Shown: positions 20,201 to 32,875 of the stretch, one piece after another | Layout of the letters: each line of letters opens with the position of its first letter | Position numbering within the stretch: position 1 is the first letter of the stretch | From: Drosophila persimilis | Taxonomy: Eukaryota; Arthropoda; Insecta; Diptera; Drosophilidae | Direction: 5' to 3' | NCBI RefSeq assembly: GCF_003286085.1 | Contig: NW_020825706.1 | Coordinates: 248,001 to 312,000, forward strand | Length of the DNA stretch: 64,000 nucleotides | Program-made: the position numbers and the translations under genes | The notes under the pieces: generated by a model | Seen by the model: the letters and a program-made list of their open reading frames with translations, nothing else | What the model was told of the DNA's origin: nothing | Databases searched by the model: none

Positions 20201-22820
20201 AAGAAAATTCTGCATAATTATTTCTGCTAATTTATGGACTCCTCCCCTCTCTTCTGCCGCCCTCAAACGCGTACCCTTTTTCGCAGTCGAGAGAAGTGCG
20301 AGAGCCAACAGCTGTGGCAGAAACTAAAAATAGCAGAAAAAAGCAAAGAAAATTGCCAGCCAGGGCCACCGATTCCCAGGTATGTATTTGTTGGGTAATT
20401 GTGTGCGTGTCAGGAAAAGTATCTAAATCCAAATCGATATAGAAAAAGCGAAAGGAAAAGGCAGAAGCATCGTTGGCGGAATGATTAATTCGATTTCCTA
20501 CGGCAGCCGTGGGGGCGTATGTGTAATAACGTGGAAACTTTTCTTATGACACACACAGCCCTCGGTCGGATTCTGCGGTGTAGATAAATTATGGGCCACA
20601 TCTTATGATGTGACGAAACACCTGTGTCCCATTGCGGTGTTGTGCGGTGCTGTGGCACGTGACTGCTGCAAATAGAAGGCATTCGTAATCGCTTATTAGC
20701 TTTTGGCCAATTCCCAAAGTGAAAGTCTGAGATAAGCCCAGGATTTGATGTATACACTCGGGGAGGAAAATAATATTTGCTAGATTTTAAGATACATTTT
20801 GTGGCTTTTCTTTGAGTGTAGACGAGACTTGTTGTCTTGGCTTTCATTCATTCATTCCTTCACTCATTTATCTTCATTGTATTTGTGTTTGGCCAATAAT
20901 CTGATTGATCTAGCGACAGTAAAGAAATCCATTGGTGGTTCTAGCACACGTCTAGGGACACTTTAATACCCATCAGTCAATTGCTGTATTTCTAAATATA
21001 TTTCCACGACTAACAGTGGGCGAGAGCCCAGCTACAAAAAAGGAGCCGATGATCATATTTTAATAATTTATAACATTGTTCAGCTGCCCTCAAGGTGGAT
21101 TTTATTATTTGAATGCTGCTTTTGTTGCTGGAATTTACCTTGTGGGAAAGTCACAGAATCGTTGGCCTTGGGGGCAGGTCCTGCGGGTAATGGTTGTTTT
21201 TTTTGTTGAATTTTATTTGTGTTTGTACCGCAGATCCTTTTGCTGCTAAGCTCGCGTATCCTTTTGCTTTTATTGTTGATGTTTTGTTATTTCCTTTTGC
21301 ACACTGATACACTCACGCACACAGACACATTATGGATGTTGGGGGAAACCGTTTCGTTGCGCCCTCCTTTTGTTGAATTTTCACATAGATTTTCTTGTAA
21401 CAACAAATGATTTTCATATCGCTTTTCATTTTTATTTATAAGATGATTTTTATTTTCACTTGTTCCAGGTTTTTCCACCGCTTTTGTTTGCTTTGTTTTC
21501 TTTGCGTTGAAATTTCATAATTTTTTCTTTTTGGAATTTTTGGGGTTTCATTTATATTTAAAATCGCCACATGGCTGCGTTTATTATTATTCTAATATGA
21601 TTTGTTTGTGGTGCTTTCTACATAAATTTAAGTTTGTTTTTAACCTAGATTTTTCATTTGGTTTCGTGGGCGGGGGAGGGGCAATAGAGAGGTTATTATT
21701 TATTTATTCAAAAATTCATTCATTCTTGTTTTTCACCCACAAAAATGCGAATGCATTGATTCCAGATTTCTATTTGCATTTCTAGCATATTGCATTGGTA
21801 TTTTTAGCCATGGAAAAACCTCTCCTAAAAAAATGCCACACCGAATCTATTTTAATGAAGCCCAAAAAAAAGAAAAGAAAGTAGGAACTGTGATTGGATT
21901 TGGCCTCGTTTTTTGTGGATTTGATGGCTTTAACAGGTGAAATCTCTGTTGGTTCAATGACGTTTATCTTTTTATACTTTTTCGTTGGGCAAATATGAAG
22001 CATAGTGTAAATATTTAATATTCTTGATGAGAAAACCCAATTGAATGTGAACATATTGATGGGCTTTTAAATTTGTGAGAGCTATTAGGGAAATTATTAA
22101 AGAGGGATGAACAAAATGAGTTAAAACTATGAAAGTACCAAAAGTGTTGCAAGCATTAAATATGGAAATAAATATGAATTATGCGAAAAAAGTTCAACAA
22201 TAAAAGACAGAAAGCAATCGGGAAATATATGATACCAGCCAAAATAAGTTGCGGAAATGTATATTGTCCAAAGGGGAAAAAGTTACGAGAACTTAAAGAA
22301 AAGTTAACGAAACCATAAAAGGTTGAGCACCAAAATATATGACCTTAAAAAAATCAGAAAGAAGACTCTGGGGACTCCAGGAGAGTCGTTGGTAGACCCG
22401 GAACAATCGAATGGGAATTAACGAGATTCGACTGTATAACCATAAGATATTTTAAGGAATCAGAAGAAGCCTTGAAAGAAAATCCACAAATTTATATCAA
22501 AAATCTTTAAGTAATCTTGAAAAAGTTACACCCATGGTAATTATAATACATATAAATGCAAACCTTAACACATTCGATCTGATCTGATTACAAATTTCAA
22601 TGTCCTGTAAGTTTCAGGTTGAACTGGAACCTTTTTTGCCTGATTTTTGGGGCTATGGGGCTCTAATTATGCCATTCACGACGATTAAACTTACAAGAGT
22701 CTAATTGCATTCCGGGACATGCAATGCTAGGCCCCACCAGGGCCCCCCCTTCCCCCAGACCCTTAAAAGCCATGCAATGGCGAGCGTCAATGACCGTTAA
22801 GTGGAATGTGAGGGACTCCA

Positions 22821-22849
22821 TTTTTATACCCAGTACTCGAAGAGTTTAT
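22821..22849 (+). mobile_element. possible DINE-1 terminus fragment
   Basis: TTTTTATACCCAGTACTCGAAGAG resembles the TTATACCC-(N)-TACTCG-AGAG terminus of DINE-1/INE-1 elements. No further DINE-1 sequence follows, so it would be a tiny relic or a chance match. Confidence 0.3.
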
Positions 22850-23405
22850 TTTCGTTCCAGCATATATTTTTTGGCAACAAAATAAACGCGTAAATATACC
22901 AAAAATAAATAAATAAAAAAAAGAGCAAGAGAATATGTAAGAAAAAAGGGAAGCAAAATGCCGCAGGGCAGCAGACAAAAGACGATGGATGCTGACGGAG
23001 GACACGAGACGACATACAAGAGCAGCAAAAGGATGAGGATGTGGATGATGACGCGGCCTTATAACGGATTGTTAAGTTATGGCAGGCACACACACACATA
23101 CACACACCAGCAGATACACAGAGAGATAGATGGTATCTGTGTGTGGTTTATAGATAAAAACGAGGCAACTTTTCGGCCACCAAACACTTTAGCAATTGCT
23201 CACATTTACTTCTTGTGTTGATTTCTGCTTCGCTTGCCGCTCGCAGACACACACACGCGGATAATGGCACCCACGCACACACGTAAGCACGCACAGGCAC
23301 ACACAAAGACAGACACACCGGATAGAGAACGGAAGGGAAACTGAAGCTAGAACTGTGACCACGTGCACGGTGTAATTTTTTTCGTTGTGCCTGAACGCGT
23401 CGCTT

Positions 23406-23443
23406 GTGTCCTTAACGCCCGAATGTATTCCAACGACTGAAGA
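23406..23443 (-). promoter_or_regulatory. Inr + DPE core promoter, minus strand
   Basis: On the minus strand TCAGTC (consensus Inr TCAKTY) puts +1 at 23438. GGACAC (consensus DPE RGWYV) lies at exactly +28 to +33 (23411-23406). GA-rich motifs at 23520-23555 lie upstream. A donor-like GTAAAT or GTGAGC follows at about 23209-23198. Together these suggest a TATA-less promoter with a leader exon of about 230 bases. The nearest minus-strand gene downstream is the neuroligin gene, whose leader needs an upstream exon. Confidence 0.5.
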
Positions 23444-25782
23444 CTGCTGTCGTTCGCCGTCGAGGCTCCGAGACTTCATCGTCGTCCTTCCGACAATGTG
23501 GGTTAAGCTCCAAAAGTTACAGAGCGAGAGAACGAAACATCGAGAGAGAGCAAGTCCTGCCTGGAAGTGGAATGTAAGCTCTCGCTCTTTGAATCTCTTT
23601 CAATCAGCTGTTTCGGGGGCATTCGTTTTTCATGTTCTGCGGCAAGCAACAAAAAGAAATTAAGTCAATTTGGTGCCTGCTCTTCTATTTTTTTTTTGTT
23701 ATTGTTTATCCGCTCAATGCCGTCCTTCCCCCTCAGTAGATCTGTTGGTTTTCGTGCTTTGATTTTTCGTTTTCTACGAATTTTATGCCTTTGTTATTAC
23801 GGCATGCAGGGCGGGCAGGGCAACAGCTCCACTCGGCTTTTATTGAGGCAGGTAATGGTTGTGTTTCACAGAGAGACCTCACTTTCCATATTGCGAATGG
23901 CTTTTACGAAGAAATATTGCAGGTTTTTTTTAATATATTATACAAAATTATGCTTTTAAAACTATTTCCAAAGATAAAAACCCGTTATTTATGTTCCTTA
24001 TTCAAGTTTTCAAAAGTTTTCTGGCTTCTTTAAACTGAAAAAAATGTGTGCAAACAAGAAGAAAGAAAACAATGAAATATACTTTGTAGCATTACCACCC
24101 TCCCCCCCCAATTCCATGGGCGACACTGATAACTTTCAGTCCCCTCAAATCACACACATGTCAGCAGATACAGATACAGCTACAATGCTAACAAGACAGA
24201 ATCAGCAGCAGACAACAGTATCCAGTATCCAGCATCCAGCTTACAGCAGCTCCTTCTTTGTCACTGTCCTCCCCATCTCGCCCATCTCGCCCATCTCACC
24301 CTTGAGTCCTGAGTGAGCGCAACAATGACAACTTCAATGAATGGCGACAAATCAGTTGGCGGCTAAATGATGCCATGAGGCAAACGTGCGTGAGAACTGA
24401 CCGCAGTTGAAAAATCCATAAGGAAGGAAGAGTGGAGGCGGCCAGAGTCCTGCCAAAGGAAATACAATAATTGAAAGCGAAAAAATGTTGGAAAAACACA
24501 AGTGGAAATAATTCTGTGGCATAAATCAAGGCAGCCGCCAACTTATTACAGTAATTTCATGATAAATGTCCGATAAATAAATGTATAAATATAAGTCGCA
24601 CAGAGGATACACAGGGGCTCGAAGGATGCACACTAGGAGTAAGGATAATGAAGCAGCTGCTGAGATCCTGCTGAGTCGAGGCCCACGCTGCGTATGCGTG
24701 ATGTCTGGATGTTTGATGTCTCATGTCTCTTGTCTGATTGGATTAACGCGAAAGGTTAATGCACTCTCTTACTCTTGAAATCTCTCTCTTTCTATCTGGG
24801 AGCCTGTTTTAAGGCATAAATATTCAAAAATAACAAAGGAACAATTTATATACATATTTTTCATTGCATGGTTGGGCTTTCCAACCCACACAAATGCACA
24901 CACACACATAAATCAAATTATTTTCTATTTAATTTTGGGATTTCCTCCTCGTCCCTTCCATTGACAAAAACCAAAAGCCGTGAAGCTTAGTTCTCTCTCG
25001 TTTTTGCTGATATGTTGAGCCATGCAGCCCCGCCATGGACATGTGCCATGATTATGTTCTATGTCTCTCTCCGTGTATGTTTGAGTCCTTGCTACACATG
25101 TACTGTGCGTAGGCGTGTGGTGCCGGCGTGGTCTCTGTTAAATTTATTGGCTTATATAAGCAGAGCTTCTGGATTTTAATCGCGAATCTTTCCGCTTGAC
25201 AGACATTTATTTTGGCGAAAAAAAGATTAATTGTAAGGAAATATTCAAAGGCCTCAAGGGTAGGCGAATGTCACATGCAATCAAAATATATTCTAGAGGA
25301 AAACCTTAAGAGAAAACATTCAATGAAATTCTGTTTGCGTTAAGCCGCTTTTTTTGGTTTTAAGATTTAAAATTCTGGCCACAAATCCCAGCAAAGGGAA
25401 CAGCATTTTCGACAGCATGTCCAAGTAATTTATTTAACTCGAAATTGTCTGAAAACAGCCAGAGGCAGACAGGACAGCCACTCTCCTGCGGCGTTAAACG
25501 GGTTTGTAACAAATTTAATTTTTAATTAATGCCATTAATATCAAAAAAGAACCAACAACTATACTATGGCTGGGAATAGGAATGTTTTAATGGGCTAAGA
25601 GAACGGGTGCCGAATTGGGGGGTGGGGGGCGGGGGGCGGCGACATGCTGTGGCAAAACAAAACTTTTGCAAATTTTGCAACAAATTGGAAAATTTCTGGC
25701 GAAAAAGCCCCAGACAATAGCCACTTAATGCGCGGCCGCGAGCCGATCTGCACTTTAATTGTTGATTATACAAATTGTTTGA

Positions 25783-25811
25783 GGCCTCATGCCTCATGCC
25801 TCATGCCTCAT
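25783..25811 (+). repeat. heptamer tandem repeat GCCTCAT x4
   Basis: Four perfect head-to-tail GCCTCAT units, followed by a degenerate fifth (GTCCCAT). Confidence 0.85.
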
Positions 25812-26011
25812 GTCCCATGCTCTGTGGTCCATGGTGCGTTGCAGGACCATAAAATATTCAAGTTGAAGTGGCAGCCAGAGAGTGAGAATTGTAGCAAGGG
25901 GCTGAGTGTGTATGTGGCCTGTGGAGGCTGACAATGTCATCCGCATTGGCCACATAAAAGTGTAATTAAGTTCGCGTGTCGCACATTTAATTGTTTTTTA
26001 ATGAATGAGGG

Positions 26012-26055
26012 AGCACAGAAATCAGTTTCCAGGAGCGCAAAAATCAGTTTCCAGG
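26012..26055 (+). repeat. 22-base tandem duplication
   Basis: Two copies of AGC[AG]CA[GA]AAATCAGTTTCCAGG with two differences, followed by the start of a third (AGCACAGGCATCC). Short non-coding duplication. Confidence 0.85.
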
Positions 26056-27745
26056 AGCACAGGCATCCATCCCCGGAACAACAGCTGCATTTCATAGGCA
26101 TCCGGCACAGAAACAGGAGGCGCCAGGACACCACGGGACACGGTACCCATTGCATTTTCTGATGCGTTTTTTTTGTTCGTCGTGCGAAAAATTGTGCAGA
26201 AAATTTAATTATTTCCGTTTTTTACTCGGAACCATAAAAAATGAGAGACATTTAAAAATGCGAGTTGGCCATGGATCTGGCCAATTCTTATGGAAAAAAC
26301 AATTCAGATTTCAGTTGAAAAGTAATTTGATTTCCATTTAAACATTAAAGATTCATGCAACAAGAGGAAGCTCAATTGAAAGCATAAGAAATTAATAGAA
26401 AATGTAAAGAAAATTGATGGGAAATATAAAAAATAAATATAAAATATAGAGAAATCAAAGAAGAAGTCGCATTTAATTTAATTCTAAACACACACAAGAC
26501 ATAATTCATATTCTCTCCTTGATGTGGCAACAGTTATGTGCATGTGTGTGAATTTATGATACGCCCTCGCCCCCTGCACCCGCAAAGTGCAATAATGCAT
26601 AAATAGAATACTTTATTTTGCAAAACTATTAAAAATTCGATCATAAATCAATAAAAATGTGAGAGGAAATGCGATTTATGATGCCGCCTCCAAATGTGTG
26701 TGTAATTTTCACAAAATATTTGATATATTCAAATGGAGAAAGAGGGCGGAAGGGCAGAAAGACTTGCCCTTCTTCGATGCTCCGACGCAAGACGATTGCT
26801 GAAATATCACCAAAAAAGAAAAAAGAAAATGGGAAATGGGAAATGGCAGTCGTCGAATGCCTCTCCTTGTGCTCTCTCTTATTGGCGCCACTTTGCTCCT
26901 TTTACGGTTGCATGAATTTTTGAGCAGCTTCACTTCCGGTTATAGTAGCCGGAAATTGCAACAGAAATACTTGCCACACCCACACACAGCAACACACACA
27001 CACATGCACATCATCGGAGGCCGTCGCATATGTATGACATTTGTATGCAAATTTCCCTCAGTCGTTGATTTTTTTGCATATGTGTTTGTCCCTCGATGTG
27101 TGTGTCTGATGGTGCGTATGCGTGATGTGGTCTCGTTTTTTTTTTTTTTTATTTTTCCTCAACATTCACGTGCATCCGGAAGGAAGCTGCATAGCTAACC
27201 TCCTGTCCCCTTGAGGCCATTGATGGCTGACTGCCTGCTGCCTGCCTGTATTTATGAGTCGCATAAAAATGGCAAAATTTTGTGGCAGTCATTGAGTTAT
27301 TTCCAGGTGCCCTGTCTCTTCGGGGAAGAATTCACGGAGAGAAGACGTTTGCAAGCGGCAGACGGAATGATTTGCATATTTTATATTGCAAGAATTTGTA
27401 GAATTTCAACCTGAAATGCCTCAGAATTTCTAAGAATTTACATTTTTTACCCTTCTGTTTACGAGAAAAGAAGGAAGGGGAGAGCAGTAGTTATAGAAAT
27501 ATTCATACAAGACTTAGTTTTTTTTTTTTTTGGCATCATAGATACTGCTTTTGTTAATGATTATCCTTCTACATGGATCATCATCCTCTTGCCATCAAGA
27601 AAAGTGTTCCATAAGTGTGACAAAAGTTTTCGCCCAAAAAAGGACTCTAATTAAACTTTGGCCTCTTGATGGCCGACGCTCCGGCCGTCAAGTTAACCGC
27701 GATTAACACACAATCAGCTTAAACGTTCGACCTTTCGCAGAAACC

Positions 27746-27777
<32 letters not shown>

Positions 27778-27938
27778 GTGAGAGATAGTCTCCTCTGGCG
27801 CTGAATATTCGCGCGGTCTTTATGCTCAAAAGAAATTGACATAATTTTAAAATATAAGAACGCGGCAAAAAGAAGGCACAGAGCCGGCTACAGCGACAGC
27901 AGCGGGCTAATAAGTGTCCTTCGCCTGCCACCAGGGAC

Positions 27939-27961
27939 AACGACGACGACGACGACGACGA
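27939..27961 (+). repeat. (ACG)n trinucleotide run
   Basis: About seven ACG/CGA units directly before an ATG at 27965 that opens a 16-codon frame. Otherwise unremarkable simple sequence. Confidence 0.8.
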
Positions 27962-29761
27962 AAAATGGCAACAAAAGTAATTGAGAATGAGCCACGCAGT
28001 GCCAGGAGTGGCTGAAAAGGGAGCAGCGGGCAGAGGCAAGAGTAACAGAAGTGGCAGCAGGAGGAGGTGGAGGAGGAGGAAGAGGACACACCATCGATGG
28101 ATGGCAGCAGAGAGCCATCGCTGGCTGGCATCGTCAGCATAAAAGTTTTATTAAATGATTAAGTTAAAGCATCGGCCAAAGACCCCCAGAAAGTAGGCAA
28201 CGAAATTTGTCAAATTTCTGATCCCCCTCTCCATTGCTGAGAGCCTGTGGACTTTTGAATTTTTGATAGTCATGCCTTTTGTGTCTGATTTCAGTTTGCT
28301 GTCCGCCCGTCCACACACCCCTTACCCCACCTACGCCGGATTCCCCCAGCTTATTAAATATAACACTATACTTTGCCTTCGCGTCGGCGACATTCATGAA
28401 TTATTCAGTGCGTGGTCCTTCTGCTTCTGCCCAGAGCCTCACTTTCATCCTCACTTTTTGTCTTTCCATACACTTGCCGAGCGGGTGATTTGACTTTTTG
28501 CTGGAGGCTTACAATAGAGCTCTGCATTAATCCAGATGCTATATTAATTACTGAGGGATTATTTTTTTTATCATGCAAAAATGCAGACATATAATTTATG
28601 CAGAAAGCCCTTGTATTTATCAAGCGTCGACAATATAAAATAACAATTAAATTAAATAAATAAAATTACATTAAATAAAGTGAATTTTTTCACCCTTCTT
28701 AGTACCCGAATCTTGAGAGCCTTCTTATCATTATCGGCCCTGTGAAAAGATCGTTCGCAGGAAAGAGTATCTAATATCTCGCTGCTCAAACGCTACAAAT
28801 TTTCCTTTATTTTGCTGTTCTTGTTCTTGTTGCTGTTAATTTTCGTACAGAGCAGAGCAGAGGAAAGTAAAAAACAAAAAAAATTGCACTGTAATTTATT
28901 TTAATAGGCTTTTTGCTTAAAAAGAAAGCGCGAAGCTTTCCGTTTTGTTTTCCGTGTGTTTTTGTTTGCACTCATAATCTTTGCATTACCTCGTACCTGC
29001 CAGCCGTCTTTCGCCCTGCCCCTCCCCCCAACCGCTGCCTTTAAAATGCATTAAAAAAATATTATGAATGCCTTCTGCATATATGCATAAACATATACCA
29101 CGTGGCTTTAGTGTAGTAGTATTTGTATTGTCTTTTGTCTTTTGGCTTCTGCCGCCTGTGGGCATTCGTGTGACAAATGTTTAATTACCTTGAAAGCTTT
29201 TGCGGCCTTTATTTATGCCCCAAAAACATAACTTTTATCATTAAGTGAGTTTCGTATTTTCTCTCAAGGGTCTTAACCGGAAAATTATGCGCTCCATTTA
29301 AGCGGGGTGCAGTCTTATTTTTAATTGGAAGATATTGATTATTGGGTAGAAAATTGGGGGAATTAATTAAAGAAAGAATCTTTAGGGGCTTGTGGAACTT
29401 TCTTTTGGGGTAAGCAATTAGTTGAAGTATCTTTTAAATCTATGGGAATTTAATTTGAAGAGATTTTAGGATGAAGTGATTCGAGGAAGTGATTTGGGGA
29501 ATTGGGTTTCCTTTTTTTTGGAGCTGTGAGCAGGTTCCCTTTTAGTTTGCCTATTGCCAGATAATTCTGTAAAATTCAAATCAATTCGACTCTATCTTTC
29601 CATTTGCCAGGGTACTTCCTCTGCGCATAAATTCCATTCGAGTATTTTCCCAAACATTTCCCCAGCAGAAAACTATTTTTGAATGCAGTGAGAGAGCTAT
29701 TTGCTGTTGGCTGTTGTCTGCATTTGAATGGGGGGCCTGTGTTTTCTGTTATTTTATGGGG

Positions 29762-29821
29762 CTACAGCTTTGTCTACACTCTCCAAAAGGGGTGGGGGGC
29801 CTACAGCTTTGTCTACACTCT
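29762..29821 (+). repeat. 21-base perfect direct repeat
   Basis: CTACAGCTTTGTCTACACTC(T) occurs at 29762-29782 and again at 29801-29821. The copies are separated by 18 bases of CCAAAAGGGGTGGGGGGC-type sequence, a recent local duplication. Confidence 0.9.
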
Positions 29822-32452
29822 ACTACATATGGGGAAAACGCAATGCGATTGCCAGACATTTTGGACTATCCATAAATTTGATGGGGGGAGGTATAAAACA
29901 CGCCCAACGAATTAAGGGCACAGCAGAACGGGGAAGGACCCTGGAAAGCAGAAACGCAGAAGCGCAAAAGCGATGACTGAACGAAAATAATTCGACAAAC
30001 AAATTTCTAAAGCAGCGTCTAAACAATAAACCTAAACAATAATTTCCGTTTGCGCGTTGAAACTTCCGTTTCCTGTCATGGGCGTTCGTTTGGCCATAAA
30101 AAGCTAACCAGCAAACAGCACTGGGCGCACTGGGAGCTGTGGGAGTGCCAGCCACAAGGCTACTTAAGACAAAGACCACACACACACACACACACACACA
30201 TGTGGGTGCACGTGTGTGTGCTGACATTGTATGTGCGAGAGTGGGCGTGGGGTGTAGTTTTTTTCTTGACACTCAAACAAAAGCCAAAGGACCAGAGATA
30301 AAGGCAGTGAGGGAAGGCAATGTGGCATACGTATAGTGGAGTGCAGCAGATTGCATTTCAGGGAGGGGTGCTGTACTTTGGCGATGGTTTGGCGATAATT
30401 TATCGCATTTATCTGGCGGCGGTTGCTGCTCATAATTTATGCAAAGGCTTTTGTAAGCAGGCGACTACTCCCATTCTAGGCCCTCTCCTAATTGTATTCA
30501 GAAAGCAAACCGGAAGCGGAAATAGGTTCAAGTTGTGTGTGTGTATGTGTGTGTCTGTCGCGACCGTTGCGGCGGCCTCTAATCTTGGCAAACGCTACAG
30601 CAGGAAGTGGCAGGGGAAACGCACCAAACAGGAGCCCCAAACAAGAGGCAGCAATGAAGAGGCAGGAAGCAGTGAAGTTGTCCGCAGTTGCGTTTCCGTC
30701 GTCGTCTTTTGGTCAAAATCTTGGCAAAGTGTTTGCTGCGGCGGCGCCCACTACCATCCCTGCTGTTGGCAACTTTGTTAAATGAATCCCCCTGGCAGGC
30801 AGTAGGATCTTTTGGAAGTTGACACCCTTTTACCCAAAAGACATTTGATTGCCACTCGAATGGCATTGCCTCTCATTTGCCTGTGACTTTAAAACAAATT
30901 AAATGCAATTCCGAAACGAAAAATGCAACTGAAATTTCTCGATGTCACTTCCATTTTCGTTGCCCAAAGAAAAGGCATGGACTCCACTCGAATCAAAGTG
31001 GAGTCCTAGAGTACCCGAGAAAAACCAATGAACCGCACGGGGCGCATGGAGTTTTCCGGAATTGTCGAACGCTTTAATTTGATTGGGAGCCCAGGCTCAG
31101 GCCTCTTCCTGCAGTGGAAATTGAAGGGAAAACGAGAGGAAAGGACAAGAAACTGCAGCTGACTGAATGAATGAAGGACTACACTGACTGACTGACTGTC
31201 AGGGCAATGTGCATAAAATTAATGAACTCAATGGACTCTGTGCTCTCTGGGCTCTCTGTTCTTCTTTCTCGTTTCTGCTGTCCTTTGTAGCCAGGACAAT
31301 TACTTAAAGAAAAACCCAAAGAAAACCGAATGGTCTCCACTGCCATTCTGCACTTTAAGCTATTTAAATATTTATCAAAATATTTAGTAAGTCGTGGAGG
31401 AACAAGAATGTACAAATAAATATATTGCAGTCTAGGAGTCGCCTCCTGGCATCAGTTTGGTGGGGTATTTCGTTTTCAATTTGTGTCTCTCGCGTTTTCC
31501 TTTTCCTTTGGTTCGGGTACTATCTACTATCTGTTGTTGTTCTGCTAAGTGGACTTTGGACTGTGGACTCCTGCCTGTGCCTCGTGCCCCTAAATGTGAC
31601 AAGATGTCTACCAATCTCTCTACCATCTCCATCTCTATCTCCTTCCCCCCCATCTGCCTGTCTGTCTGTCGGTCTGTCTGCCGTATTTCTGGGGTGCACT
31701 GAAAATTGGCCCGTTTATTGTATGCAACAGAAAGATTCAGCACCCTGCTCCTGCTGCTCCTTCTCAGAGTATTTTTCTCTGGTTCTCTGGTTCTCTTCCT
31801 CTGTCAAACTTGATAGTTTTCCTTTTCCGAAATACCCTAGAATACTTTTGGGTAGCACTACTTTTGGTAGAAGATTTGACATCCATTAAGGTATAGGAAT
31901 CTATCGAAGTATTGTCGAAGCTTAGACTCGAAATCTACCGACCATCTTTCCTTTATTTGTTTTTGATTAATCCATTATAGAGTAGGCGTTAGTAAGCGTC
32001 TCTACAGTTCGGCTTTTGCCAATAAAGTAAACTTTTTGGTTCCACCATTCAGTCAGTACTTCAGTCTTTCAGGCCGCGCTCCTTTGTAGTCAGTCAGTCA
32101 CTCGTTTTTCGGTGAGGAGGGCATAAGAGGAGCAACCGAGAGAGAAGCAATGCAATTTTACAGCACTTGACATTCGGGCCTTTTTTGCTTTTCTTAAACT
32201 CTGAACTCAATAATATTCTTTAAGGACAGGCAAATATCTTTGGTGTTATTTCCACTTGGCGCTGCAACCAAGATATATGCAACTTTTATATGTTTCCACA
32301 ATTTATAACACTTTAATATGTAAGAAGTATCAACAGCTTAGTACCCCAAAAGCAATAAATATAAATTAGCCCAGTTACGCGCTGCTGCTGCTCCGCTTAT
32401 TGAATAGAACGAACAGAACAGCAACAGACAGGTTGGGTGAAACGACTATAAC

Positions 32453-32677
32453 TTATAAGCTATCCAGAGGAGGGGAAGCACAGATAGTTTCCTTCGTAGC
32501 AGAGGCATTTATGTTCCTCGTATCCGCATAGAAGCAGTGGAGACAAGATGAATGAATATTGATTGGGGATGGATCTTTTCCGCATAAGTAACGCTTTAAA
32601 TGTACCACCAGCTTCTTGATAGCATCCCGCCTCGCTTTGCAGTTAGAAGCGGCAATTTCAGCCGTAGATTCTGCCAT
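32453..32677 (-). CDS. candidate small gene, 74 residues, unknown function
   Basis: An open frame of 74 codons starting ATGGCAGAATC (protein MAESTAEIAASNCKARRDAI, then a basic KKLVVHLKRY segment and a Cys-containing C-terminal half). It begins three bases after a strong acceptor (TTTTGCAG). A matching donor (GTGAGT at 32809) and a DRE element (32868-32875) lie upstream in the right order. This gene-like arrangement is the main support. No family was recognised. The basic helix-like N-terminal half also faintly resembles N-termini of some retroelement gag proteins, so a relic is possible. A weak AATAAG lies near 32396-32401. Confidence 0.4.
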   Translation of the reverse strand: MAESTAEIAASNCKARRDAIKKLVVHLKRYLCGKDPSPINIHSSCLHCFYADTRNINASATKETICASPPLDSL

Positions 32678-32680
32678 ATT

Positions 32681-32809
32681 CTGCAAAATTTAATCCTACA
32701 TTACAAATTGTCCATATAACGAATTCCCCTTGAGATTCGCTATATGGAAGTTCGGCTGTACGATTCATACTTTACATTTCGAGGAGTAAATATCACCCGA
32801 TGGACTCAC
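32681..32809 (-). other. predicted leader intron of the candidate 74-residue gene
   Basis: 129 bases with donor GTGAGT (32809-32804) and acceptor TTTTGCAG (ending 32681). Exon 1 (about 32860-32810) contains an ATGGCGGCC start whose frame stops after 15 codons, just at the donor, so it would act as an upstream ORF. Confidence 0.4.
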
Positions 32810-32867
32810 TTAAACTATTGAATCGCTTCCGGCGACGCTATATGGTCTGGCCGCCATTTTGCACCTC

Positions 32868-32875
32868 TATCGATA
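32868..32875 (-). promoter_or_regulatory. DRE element TATCGATA
   Basis: A perfect palindromic DRE, the DREF-binding core of many Drosophila housekeeping promoters. It sits about 60 bases above the predicted donor of the candidate gene, next to an AAAATGGCGGCC motif usual near such starts. Confidence 0.6.

Larger units (their letters stand above)
20201..32452. other. gene-poor interval with simple repeats
   Basis: Contains a strong minus-strand core promoter match at 23438. Simple repeats include CA tracts at 23088-23106 and 30178-30200, a GCCTCAT heptamer array (25783-25811), a 22-base tandem repeat (26012-26055), a GA run (27746-27771) and an ACG run (27939-27961). A 21-base direct repeat sits at 29762-29821 and a cluster of TCAGTC-like motifs near 32049-32095. 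Many short open frames exist but none has family similarity or a codon bias I trust. Confidence 0.6.
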
